Below are positions 56,505 through 64,000 of a stretch of DNA of 64,000 nucleotides, piece after piece. Source of the DNA: Flavilitoribacter nigricans DSM 23189 = NBRC 102662 (GTDB lineage Bacteria; Bacteroidota; Bacteroidia; Chitinophagales; Saprospiraceae). Below the pieces are notes generated by a model. The model was not told where the DNA came from. It saw only the letters and a list, made by a program, of their open reading frames with translations, and did no database searches. The DNA lies in contig NZ_PDUD01000044.1 in assembly GCF_002646595.1 (NCBI RefSeq), positions 45,598 to 109,597 on the forward strand, written 5' to 3'. A program made the position numbers and the translations under genes. Position 1 is the first letter of the stretch. The number at the start of each line of letters is the position of its first letter.

Positions 56505-58019
56505 ATGAAAAACCCGATCAATCTATTGATCCCCATGCTCTTATTTTTATCCACTGCAATCACGCTTACCGGGCAGATTTCTTCAAAATTAACACCAACC
56601 GCGCTCACATTTGACGACCTGGGGAATCCATTCGCCGGGGCATTCTTTAACATTGGAGCGATCCATATCCAGAATGGTTTCAGTTATACCGATATTACCG
56701 AGAATACGGTTTCGGCCGGAGACGATCTGCAGCGCGCAAAGATCAATGCTGCGGGGCTGACCGTAGAAGACTTCGCCCTGTTTCCCGCCAGTAAAGGCAA
56801 TTTTGATCGCCGGGAGTTATCCTTCTCGACCATTGGCGGCAGCGAGGGGAATCCGGATGAGGAAAGCTGGAGAGTCGGGCTTACCGATGCCGGTATTTTT
56901 GATGGTGGAGACCCGGTGGTTTCCGCTTTTTCCCTGGAATACCATCGTCTGCAGGGAGTCACCCCAACGGATATTTCTTTTTTGTTTGCCAATCCCTCAC
57001 TTGGCAATCTCACGATAGGCTCTTCCGCTGCAACGGGGGATGCCCAGTTGTACATTTATGAGGACGGCTCCCAACAGGTTGGGGTCTGGACTAATCAGCT
57101 CGCAACCGCGAATTTTACTACCTGGGGCGCTTATTTTGCAAATTCCGGCTCCGGTTCGGGGAACCGCTACGGGGTACACGGCTATGCTACCACCGGTGGC
57201 GGCACCAAATATGGTGTGTACGGAGACAACGATGGAGTAGGCACTGCTTACGCGGTATACGCCAACGGCGATTTGGCTTATACCGGCACATTGAGTATGG
57301 TATCCGACCGAAAGTTCAAGAAAAACATCACATCTTTTAGCGCTTTGGATCGCGTTATGAAACTACAGCCCCGGTCTTTCGACATGAAGCGGGAAGAGTT
57401 TAAACGAATGAATCTCGCCGCTGGCCGGCAGTTTGGGTTTATCGCCCAGGAGTTACAGGAAGTATTTCCAGAGTTGGTACACCAGCAAAAAAACGTCATT
57501 ACCAACGAGATCGAACCCGGTAAACTGACTACCGAAGAGATCGATTACCTGGGAGTCGACTACCTCAGCTTGGTCCCTATCCTCACCCAGGCCATGCAGC
57601 AGCAACAAAATATGCTGGAAGATAAAGAGACCCGGATCAGCGCGCTGGAAAGAGACAACGAAACTCTGGAAAATCGGCTGAACGAACTGGAAGCGCTGGT
57701 CCGGCAAATGGCGCAGAATAATACCGCTCAGGGTGATCCGAATGTCGGCACCCTAAGTAGTGCCCGCCTCGATCAGAATCAACCCAATCCGTTCTCCGGC
57801 AGCACGGCCATTTCGTATTTCATTCCCGACACGGTGCGTACGGCGGAGATCCGGTTTACGGATGCTGCGGGCCGGGTATTAAAATCGATGATCTTGTCCG
57901 AACGCGGCCAGGGAAAAACCATCCTTGAGACCGATCAACTGAGCCAGGGGATCTATTTCTACAGCCTGGTCCTGGACGGAGAACTCGTGGATACTAAAAA
58001 AATGCAGGCGGTGAAGTGA
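56505..58019 (+). CDS. T9SS-targeted tail-fibre-like protein with S74 (endosialidase chaperone) domain
   Basis: 504 residues. Signal peptide ends about residue 23 (LTGQ). Residues about 25-260 are beta-rich with Gly-rich repeats (YGVHGYATTGGG, YGVYGDNDG), as in trimeric phage-tail-like shafts. The S74 intramolecular chaperone starts at the self-cleavage motif S267-D-R-K-F-K-K and includes FGFIAQELQEVFP and YLSLVPILTQAMQ; a coiled coil follows (about 360-410). The last ~80 residues are a T9SS type A sorting domain (QNQPNPFSGSTAISYF ... GIYFYSLVLDGE). Predicted surface trimer. Self-cleavage would separate the shaft from the sorting domain, an unusual consequence. Confidence 0.88.
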   Translation: MKNPINLLIPMLLFLSTAITLTGQISSKLTPTALTFDDLGNPFAGAFFNIGAIHIQNGFSYTDITENTVSAGDDLQRAKINAAGLTVEDFALFPASKGNFDRRELSFSTIGGSEGNPDEESWRVGLTDAGIFDGGDPVVSAFSLEYHRLQGVTPTDISFLFANPSLGNLTIGSSAATGDAQLYIYEDGSQQVGVWTNQLATANFTTWGAYFANSGSGSGNRYGVHGYATTGGGTKYGVYGDNDGVGTAYAVYANGDLAYTGTLSMVSDRKFKKNITSFSALDRVMKLQPRSFDMKREEFKRMNLAAGRQFGFIAQELQEVFPELVHQQKNVITNEIEPGKLTTEEIDYLGVDYLSLVPILTQAMQQQQNMLEDKETRISALERDNETLENRLNELEALVRQMAQNNTAQGDPNVGTLSSARLDQNQPNPFSGSTAISYFIPDTVRTAEIRFTDAAGRVLKSMILSERGQGKTILETDQLSQGIYFYSLVLDGELVDTKKMQAVK

Positions 58020-58030
58020 TGAAACTGCTA

Positions 58031-58052
58031 AGACCTTCTAAGTCTCGCAGAC
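58031..58052. repeat. 33-bp palindrome split by an IS element
   Basis: Left part agaccttcta-agtctcgcagac (58031-58052); the right part agtctcgcagac-ttagaaggtct resumes at 59554-59576. The central 12 bp agtctcgcagac occur on both sides, i.e. the target duplication created by insertion of the IS. Removing the IS and one 12-mer restores the perfect palindrome. Confidence 0.85.
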
Positions 58053-59553
58053 CTACGGTATGCACACAAATGTGCCAATAGTTCTTTGACAAGATTGCTA
58101 TCTTTCCCAAATGGGAAAGCGATTAAATAGTAAACTAGGAGACAAACGTCTAGAGAAGGGCTTTGAAGCCTTACTCAATAGTATGTTGATACATTATTCG
58201 GTAATCCTGCGCCAATTAGCCACTGGTCGAGGGGAAGAAGTACAATTGGGGCGGTTTGTAAATAACCCTAAAGTCACCTCAAAGGGCCTGGTAGATCATT
58301 GCTGCGAGCAGCTTGGAGTTGATGTAAAAGGTCGCCCGGTATTGGTGATCAATGACACTTCCACAATTTCATTTGCTCCCAATGCTCGACGTGAGGAGCT
58401 AGGATTTGTAGGCCCAAATAGTACCAAAAGTGGTTTTGATGTCCATCCGGCGATTGTATTAGATGGTGAAAATGGAGCCTGCTATGGCTTGGGCGGCATC
58501 TCGATCTACAAGACAGAATTTGCTCGCACCGAGCAAGAACAGGCCGACCAGGCTCAGAGGCGTCGCGATAAATGGAAGACCCCATTTGAGGAAAAGGAGC
58601 GCTATAAATGGTTTGATGCGCCTCGCCAGGCTATTGCCAATTATGCTGATGCATCCAGTTATACCTTGATAGGAGATCGCGAAGCAGATATCTACGATCT
58701 GATGGGGTTGGGCCTGCAACAGCAGTGGGATTTTGTGTATCGTAGCCGAACGAATCGATTATTAAGTACTCCTTCCCATGGCCAGACTAAGTTATATCAA
58801 GCCATTGAACAATGGCCGGTAGCTCATACTTATGAATTAGATCTGCCTGGGACTAAAAAACGTACTGCACACCAAGCTATTATAGATCTGAAATTCGGAT
58901 CGGTAGCTATTGCAAAACCGGAAAGTTGCCGTAATACTGATTTAAGTGATCAGATAGACCTCTGGGTAGTACAGGCTAAGGAAAGATCACAAACCATAGT
59001 GGGCAAAGAAAAACCTGTACACTGGATCTTGCTGACTTCCCACCCTGTTCAAAATACCGAACAAGCCTTGCAAATTGTTCAATGGTATTTATGGCGATGG
59101 ACTATCGAACAATTATTCCGAACCCTTAAATCTAAAGGGCTCAACGTGGAAAAAGCGGAAGTAGAGTCGTTCCATGGACTGGTTAATTTAGCTACTATGG
59201 CCTTAATAGCGGCTGTGCAAGTCATGCAACTAGTCCAGGCCAGAGATGGGCAAACACTACAAAGAATAGGCGATGCCTTTTTTGAGCCCGAAATACAATG
59301 CCTGACTGCCCTAAATACCAAAGTAGAAGGCAAGACCCAAAAACAAAAAAATCCACATCCTCCAAACACCCTCTCTTTTGCCGCTTGGATCATCGCCAGA
59401 CTCGGAGGATGGTCAGGTTACCAAAAGGACAAACCACCAGGACCCATTACTTTTATTAGAGGCTTAAACCGCTTCTATAACATCCTCGAAGGATATTATT
59501 TATTCAGGTAGCAATCTTGTCAAAGAACTTACACAAAATGTGTGCATACCGTA
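58053..59553 (+). mobile_element. IS4-family insertion sequence, complete
   Basis: About 1501 bp with terminal inverted repeats sharing tacggtatgcacaca (left from 58054, right complement from 59553) and a second perfect 20-bp inverted block gttctttgacaagattgcta (58081-58100 / 59509-59528). Flanked by the 12-bp direct repeat agtctcgcagac. One transposase gene. Base composition is more AT-rich than the surroundings. End position uncertain by one base because flank and tip share bases. Confidence 0.9.
58111..59511 (+). CDS. IS4-family (Tn5-like) DDE transposase
   Basis: 466 residues. Catalytic triad of the Tn5/IS50 type: Asp in VINDTSTISF (about residue 80), Asp in GDREADIYDL (about 192), and Glu within the Y-x2-R-x3-E-x6-K signature YLWRWTIEQLFRTLK (about 328-342). 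N-terminal GDKRLEKGFEALL corresponds to the end-binding helices of the family (here MGKRLNSKLGDKRL start). The stop codon TAG lies inside the right inverted repeat. Intact frame, so the element may be active. A second copy begins at 63944. Confidence 0.95.
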   Translation: MGKRLNSKLGDKRLEKGFEALLNSMLIHYSVILRQLATGRGEEVQLGRFVNNPKVTSKGLVDHCCEQLGVDVKGRPVLVINDTSTISFAPNARREELGFVGPNSTKSGFDVHPAIVLDGENGACYGLGGISIYKTEFARTEQEQADQAQRRRDKWKTPFEEKERYKWFDAPRQAIANYADASSYTLIGDREADIYDLMGLGLQQQWDFVYRSRTNRLLSTPSHGQTKLYQAIEQWPVAHTYELDLPGTKKRTAHQAIIDLKFGSVAIAKPESCRNTDLSDQIDLWVVQAKERSQTIVGKEKPVHWILLTSHPVQNTEQALQIVQWYLWRWTIEQLFRTLKSKGLNVEKAEVESFHGLVNLATMALIAAVQVMQLVQARDGQTLQRIGDAFFEPEIQCLTALNTKVEGKTQKQKNPHPPNTLSFAAWIIARLGGWSGYQKDKPPGPITFIRGLNRFYNILEGYYLFR

Positions 59554-59779
59554 AGTCTCGCAGACTTAGAAGGTCTTAAGTCTTCGTATAGCTCCTCACC
59601 ATCCGCCTATCCTACGCTCCTCCCGTCCGTTACTAAGAAGGGCCCCCAAATACTAACTGCCTGTAGTTTCCTCCGCATATTCTTTTCATTTTGCAGTACC
59701 GATCAATATCACGAATGGCCGGTTCCGACTCCGTCAAGCCGTTTGTGATCCACTATTTTATCACTAACCAGCCTCAGCC

Positions 59780-61327
59780 ATGAAGCCTAAATATCTGTAC
59801 TTCGTTTTTTGCCTTTTCCTGCTCAATCTGGCCTGCCGTTCGCAACGCAACCCAATTGTGCTGACCCTACGGGTGGACGTTACGCCGATTCTGGATCAGC
59901 TGCAGGATCCTAATTCCGTAGGCGTATTGGGCGAAGGCCCCTTGCTGGCCAGATATAAGAGAAAACTGATGAAACGCAATGGCAACATTTATGCTATCCG
60001 GCTTACGGTGCCGGATACGCTAATCGGTCGTCGTCTTACCTATGCCTTTGTCGTGGATACCTTCAATCTGGAGAACCGGGGATACCATTACCGCCAGATC
60101 TTATTGCCCGAGAGGTCTACCGTACTACCGGTAGCGCTTTTTAATGACCTGGTCGGTACGACGGGGGAACACATTCTGCCATCGCCGCCCATGCCCGTTC
60201 GGCAAACCAATACTTCAGAGGAAGCAGCCGTACTCGCCCAACCTTATACGGGTATTACGACCAATGGGCAAGCCCGGGAAAACTTGTTTTCCATCAGATC
60301 CACGGGATTCCCAACCCAGGATATTCAGCAGGCGGCCGAATCCCTGTTGACGGCTTTTACACCGGAACAGCGGAGTCAGTCTACCTTCGGCATCGAGGAT
60401 AAAGAATGGCACAAGTGGCACAATATTGAGACCTACCGGCGGCAGGGCATAGGGCTGTATGAAATGTCCGAAGTACAACGGGAACTAACTTTCCAGTTAC
60501 TGGCCGCCAGCCTCTCGCCCCGGGGATTGCAAAAGACGAGAGACATCATGGCCATGGAAGATTATCTGAAGTTACTGAGCATCCGATCCGGCGAAGTAGG
60601 CAGCAACCGGACCGATCTGATCGGGCACGACCGCTACCACCTGACTTTCATGGGGCAACCTTCTGCAACCGAGCCCTGGGGCTGGCAGCTGGATGGACAC
60701 CACCTCGCTATTAATTACTTCATTCTGGGCGATCAGGTCGTCATGACGCCGACCTTTATGGGCTCGGAACCCAATTACATCGAAGAGGGACCGGATCAGG
60801 GCATTCGCACTTTTGAACAGGAAGAAAAATTGGGCTGGGAACTGTACCGCTCCCTCAATGAGTCGCAAAGGTCCCGGACCACATTACTTGATCGCAAACT
60901 GTACAATTTTGCCCAAACCGAAGCTTTTAAGGATAACCGTACGCTGCCGTACGTGGGCATTCCCGCCGGGGAGTTAAACAGCCGTCAACAGGAACAGTTA
61001 CTCACCCTGACCCGGGAATACGTCGGCAATATGCGGGAAGAACACGCCGGGGTGAAAATGGAGGAAGTGGAAGCTCATCTGGAAGAGACCTGGTTCAGTT
61101 GGGTAGGGGAGGCCCGGGACGATGCGCCTTTTTATTACCGCATTCACAGTCCGGTGATCCTGATCGAATTTGACCACCAGGGACCGGTGTTTCTCTGGGA
61201 TCGCAAGCGTCTGTATCCGGGGCCGGTCAGGAAGCACATCCATACGGTGGTGAGGACACCCAATGGGAATGACTACGGGAAAGATCTGCTGCGGCAACAT
61301 TTGGAGACGCACCATAAACACGAATGA
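59780..61327 (+). CDS. DUF3500-family lipoprotein
   Basis: 515 residues. Lipoprotein signal LLNLAC, Cys19. A poorly conserved N-terminal ~150 residues is followed by the DUF3500 pattern: AFTPEQRSQSTFGIEDKEWHKWHN, WGWQLDGHHLAINYFILGDQVVMTPTFMGSEP in pieces from about 305, and the C-terminal HIHTVVRTPNGNDYGKDLL motif with several conserved His. Function of the family is unknown; the His-rich motifs suggest metal binding (inference). It lies between the IS copy and kinase copy 3 and is followed, like the kinases, by the palindrome. Confidence 0.88.
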   Translation: MKPKYLYFVFCLFLLNLACRSQRNPIVLTLRVDVTPILDQLQDPNSVGVLGEGPLLARYKRKLMKRNGNIYAIRLTVPDTLIGRRLTYAFVVDTFNLENRGYHYRQILLPERSTVLPVALFNDLVGTTGEHILPSPPMPVRQTNTSEEAAVLAQPYTGITTNGQARENLFSIRSTGFPTQDIQQAAESLLTAFTPEQRSQSTFGIEDKEWHKWHNIETYRRQGIGLYEMSEVQRELTFQLLAASLSPRGLQKTRDIMAMEDYLKLLSIRSGEVGSNRTDLIGHDRYHLTFMGQPSATEPWGWQLDGHHLAINYFILGDQVVMTPTFMGSEPNYIEEGPDQGIRTFEQEEKLGWELYRSLNESQRSRTTLLDRKLYNFAQTEAFKDNRTLPYVGIPAGELNSRQQEQLLTLTREYVGNMREEHAGVKMEEVEAHLEETWFSWVGEARDDAPFYYRIHSPVILIEFDHQGPVFLWDRKRLYPGPVRKHIHTVVRTPNGNDYGKDLLRQHLETHHKHE

Positions 61328-61350
61328 TTATCGGTCATTATCCGAATTAA

Positions 61351-61383
61351 AGACCTTCTAAGTCTCGCAGACTTAGAAGGTCT
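61351..61383. repeat. 33-bp perfect palindrome, between DUF3500 gene and kinase copy 3
   Basis: Same sequence as at 52766 and 55323, 23 bp after the DUF3500 stop and 30 bp before the kinase start. Confidence 0.85.
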
Positions 61384-61413
61384 CATACTCTGCAAAAAGA
61401 ACCACCAGCATCT

Positions 61414-63864
61414 ATGAAAAATATCGCTATACTACCGGTATTACTATGTTTGACTAAGCTCCTGTCGGCCCAGACATCACCGGTGTACCGTATATCATTT
61501 GAATTCGCGGAGGTCAACGCGGAGCAGGAACCATACAATGACCTGTATGATTACACGGAGATCCTGCTTGATCCTACGGGAGCATGGGGATATGAGGAAG
61601 TGCTGCAAAGGTCCGATCAGTTTGGCCCCAACACCACCCGCACGGATCGTGATCTGGCCCAGATCTACTGGATGAAATTGCAGCTTAGGGCCACTGCCCG
61701 GGACTCCCATCTGTTTTCGGTTGGTCGTCTTTACGAGGAGAATAATCTGGTGGACATCTACTACCAGCAGGGCGACTCGCTCTACCACCAGACCGCTGGT
61801 TTCCGGCGGCGTCCGGCTGAAAAGACCATCCGGCGTTCGGGTTCCTACTTCTGGGTGGATCTGCCGGCGGATACTATCCAAACGGTGTATATCCGGGTGG
61901 ATAATCAGTACGGAGATTGTGATCATTGCTATTTTGAATTTGAAAAACGTCCGCTCTCTGTTTTTTATATCGATCATTCTACTGTTAGGTCTCTGGAGGC
62001 AGCCTACATCTTGCAGGACCTGGAAACGATGGAGGAGCCGAACCGTTTTGAACCACCCAGAATGGTAGATGTCTCCTGGTATTTTGAATTTTATGTGGAT
62101 ACCGACTGCAACCTGGATCTGGAATCTGTACGCCGAAGCTGGGATAGCGGATCGTATTTCAAGGGATTTCAGAGGGTAGAATTCGACTATACCAGCTGCC
62201 ATTGGGCTAGACTCCGGGTGATCAATCCCAAACGTTACGCTCAATCCAGGACTTTTGCGTATCCCTCAGATCCGTGGAAAAGCATCGAATATCACCTTCC
62301 GGATACCGTCGGTCGCTACCATAAAATGGAAGCCTTCCCGAGTGCAGAGGGGAGGGAGGCATTTTCATTTTCCATTCCGGCCGGAGATACCCTGGAGCTC
62401 TATATTCGCTACCCCCGACGGACCTCCTCCTACACCTATGCCGATGACGGCGACATGGCGGATATTCATCCGGGCGATCTGCAAAAGCGACAGTATCGAG
62501 ACAAGTATAAAACTTTTTTTATCGGCGGACTTGCTTTCTTTCTAATCTATATTTTCCTACAATTAATCGTCTATCGGGATTCCCTGCAGTTATATTTTTT
62601 CTTACTGCTGGTTGGTTTATCACCCTATTTAATGATGGCGCTGGATCATAGCCAATTTCTTAATTTCACCGAGGCTATTTTCCGGTTTAGTACCCTGGAA
62701 CGGGATTGGATACTCGGATTGGCCGCTCCTCTTGCCGTATTCGCCCTGTTGAAGTTCACCCAGCATTTGCTGAATCTAAAAAACACACTGCCTTTATTTT
62801 TTCGGATCGCCAATTATCTTATTAGCCTGTATATAATAATAAGCATAATAGATTTATTGGATATACTCTGGTGGTCGACGCATGGATTACCAACCACAGA
62901 TCTGTGTATCACCTGTTATGCCAATAGTATCAAAGGGATGCTTCAAGGGTGCTCAGCCATATTAGTGCTATGCGCAGGCATCAAATCCTATTATCGAAAA
63001 ATCCCGCTGAGTGCTAGTTTTGTGCTGTCTTTTCTACCTCTGATAATGGCAATGGTGATTGCTTCACCGCTTGGCCAACTCCTATTTCCTCATTTGGAAA
63101 GAGCCGCCCCTTTTATCGCTGGTCATTTCCTAACCTTAATGCTATTTGGTATCCTGATCGGCATCCGCAACAATCGGATACAAATGGAAAAACTGGAATC
63201 GGTTAAGCAAAAGGCGCAACTACAGAATGACCTGCTTCAGATCGAATCCAAGGCCCTGCGCGCCCAGATGAACCCGCACTTCATCTTCAATTGCCTGAAT
63301 TCCATCAAAGGACTGATCCAGGAGGCTGCCAACAGACAGGCCATCCATTACCTGACCTTATTCTCCAGATTTATCCGGCGGGTGCTGCAACATTCCGAAG
63401 AAAAACAGATCAGTCTGGAGGAGGAACTGGAAATGTCCCGGCTGTACATCGAGATGGAAAAACTACGCTTTGAAAGATCCTTCACCTATCGTATCAAAAT
63501 CGCACCAGAGGTAGATCCCAGCTTTTTTCGCGTGCCCCCGATGATATTGCAACCCTTCCTGGAAAATGCCATCTGGCACGGGCTGATGCATAAAGCAGGG
63601 GATCGGGAGATCCGGCTGGAGATTCGACCGGAAGGGGCCGGCGTGAAATGCATCGTGGAGGATAACGGTATCGGCCGGGAACAGGCAGCGGCATTGAATC
63701 TCAGCCGGCAACACCAGCATCGCTCCTTCGGCACCCGCCTGATCATGGATCGCCTGCAGGTTAACAAGGCGTTGTTCAATAGCAACTTCGTGGTCAACAT
63801 CATTGACCAGATGCAGAACGGCCGGGCGGCGGGTACACGGGTAGAGTTGATCCTGGGAGCTTGA
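61414..63864 (+). CDS. 7TM-DISM/LytS-type sensor histidine kinase, array copy 3
   Basis: 816 residues. Signal peptide MKNIAILPVLL to about residue 20 (LSAQ). Sensor about 22-365 carries EQEPYNDLYDYTEILLDPTG in altered form and DQFGPNTTRTDRD; membrane helices about 368-600; kinase with His622 in MNPHFIFNCLNSI, PPMILQPFLENAIWHG and VEDNGIGR. The kinase DNA differs from copies 1 and 2 at many synonymous sites (e.g. QEAANRQ for QETANQQ), so this copy split earlier or escaped conversion. No response regulator adjacent. The stop overlaps the first base of the next palindrome. Confidence 0.94.
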   Translation: MKNIAILPVLLCLTKLLSAQTSPVYRISFEFAEVNAEQEPYNDLYDYTEILLDPTGAWGYEEVLQRSDQFGPNTTRTDRDLAQIYWMKLQLRATARDSHLFSVGRLYEENNLVDIYYQQGDSLYHQTAGFRRRPAEKTIRRSGSYFWVDLPADTIQTVYIRVDNQYGDCDHCYFEFEKRPLSVFYIDHSTVRSLEAAYILQDLETMEEPNRFEPPRMVDVSWYFEFYVDTDCNLDLESVRRSWDSGSYFKGFQRVEFDYTSCHWARLRVINPKRYAQSRTFAYPSDPWKSIEYHLPDTVGRYHKMEAFPSAEGREAFSFSIPAGDTLELYIRYPRRTSSYTYADDGDMADIHPGDLQKRQYRDKYKTFFIGGLAFFLIYIFLQLIVYRDSLQLYFFLLLVGLSPYLMMALDHSQFLNFTEAIFRFSTLERDWILGLAAPLAVFALLKFTQHLLNLKNTLPLFFRIANYLISLYIIISIIDLLDILWWSTHGLPTTDLCITCYANSIKGMLQGCSAILVLCAGIKSYYRKIPLSASFVLSFLPLIMAMVIASPLGQLLFPHLERAAPFIAGHFLTLMLFGILIGIRNNRIQMEKLESVKQKAQLQNDLLQIESKALRAQMNPHFIFNCLNSIKGLIQEAANRQAIHYLTLFSRFIRRVLQHSEEKQISLEEELEMSRLYIEMEKLRFERSFTYRIKIAPEVDPSFFRVPPMILQPFLENAIWHGLMHKAGDREIRLEIRPEGAGVKCIVEDNGIGREQAAALNLSRQHQHRSFGTRLIMDRLQVNKALFNSNFVVNIIDQMQNGRAAGTRVELILGA

Positions 63865-63885
63865 GACCTTCTAAGTCTCGAAGAC
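63864..63885. repeat. Palindrome left half at second IS insertion
   Basis: agaccttcta-agtctcgaagac, one base different from the other copies in the loop region (gaa for gca), then IS sequence begins. Insertion point equals that of the first IS copy. Confidence 0.8.
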
Positions 63886-64000
63886 CTACGGTATGCACAC
63901 AAATGTGCCAATAGTTCTTTGACAAGATTGCTATCTTTCCCAAATGGGAAAGCGATTAAATAGTAAACTAGGAGACAAACGTCTAGAGAAGGGCTTTGAA
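63886..64000 (+). mobile_element. Second IS4-family copy, left end only (window edge)
   Basis: From 63886 the sequence is identical to the left end of the IS at 58053 (ctacggtatgcacac onward) for all 115 bp to the window end. Confidence 0.92.
63944..64000 (+). CDS. IS4-family transposase, first 19 codons
   Basis: ATG at 63944, 58 bp into the IS copy, as in the complete element. The 19 codons visible are identical to the complete transposase; the rest lies beyond the window. Confidence 0.9.
   Translation, partial: MGKRLNSKLGDKRLEKGFE

Noticed and set aside
52766..61383. Repeated 33-bp palindromes as a CRISPR array
   Set aside because: Spacing is kilobases and irregular, with genes rather than spacers between copies, and no cas genes are present.

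Overview
The window looks like a chromosomal segment of a Bacteroidota bacterium. Evidence: SusC/SusD outer-membrane pairs, type IX secretion (T9SS) C-terminal sorting domains, a one-piece periplasmic-propeller sensor kinase, LytS-type kinases with 7TM-DISM sensors, and many short SPII lipoproteins. The roughly 50-55% GC, the sulfatase-rich polysaccharide locus and the gene style suggest Saprospiria (a Lewinella-like marine lineage). That placement is inference. No rRNA, tRNA or CRISPR array was seen.

Region 1 (1-17.2 kb) is a polysaccharide utilisation locus for a sulfated glycan. A leftward SusC -> SusD -> second SusC-like operon (the last truncated by the window edge) diverges from a tightly packed rightward operon: sulfatase, GH2 hydrolase, sulfatase, a GH43-sulfatase fusion, a DUF1080 lipoprotein and a beta-helix hydrolase. 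Several of these genes overlap by 4-8 bp. The exact glycan is not readable from sequence; no polysaccharide lyase and no dedicated regulator lies in the window.

Region 2 (17.4-27.7 kb) holds envelope and ion functions: a lipoprotein-anchored methyltransferase, a helical lipoprotein, a TrkH-type potassium channel subunit, an OmpR/HisKA two-component pair, and two PAP2 phosphatases around a TonB-dependent receptor. The divergent promoter region between the receptor and the second phosphatase carries a two-stranded array of 11-bp-phased TCTCC boxes, a plausible OmpR-family operator.

Region 3 (27.2-50 kb) is mixed: a degenerate receiver with no phosphorylatable Asp, a propeller-type sensor kinase, an Imm21-like immunity protein, a serine hydrolase with an AraC-type membrane regulator, a pRiA4b ORF-3 family protein, and a 1756-residue T9SS cargo combining beta-trefoil-like, hydrophobic-helical and HYR-like domains. 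A NarL/HisKA_3 two-component pair follows, split by a MITE-like element, then an enolase-superfamily protein, a lipoprotein gene with an in-frame stop, and an intact single-domain receiver homologous to the degenerate one.

Region 4 (50-64 kb) is the most unusual part: three full-length paralogous 7TM-DISM/LytS-type sensor kinases plus a 5' and a 3' remnant of another copy, none with a LytTR response regulator nearby. A perfect 33-bp palindrome, or a damaged version, follows the genes of this array, and an IS4-family element has inserted at the same position of that palindrome twice (one complete copy, one running off the right edge). A T9SS-targeted S74 (endosialidase-chaperone) protein and a DUF3500 lipoprotein are interspersed.
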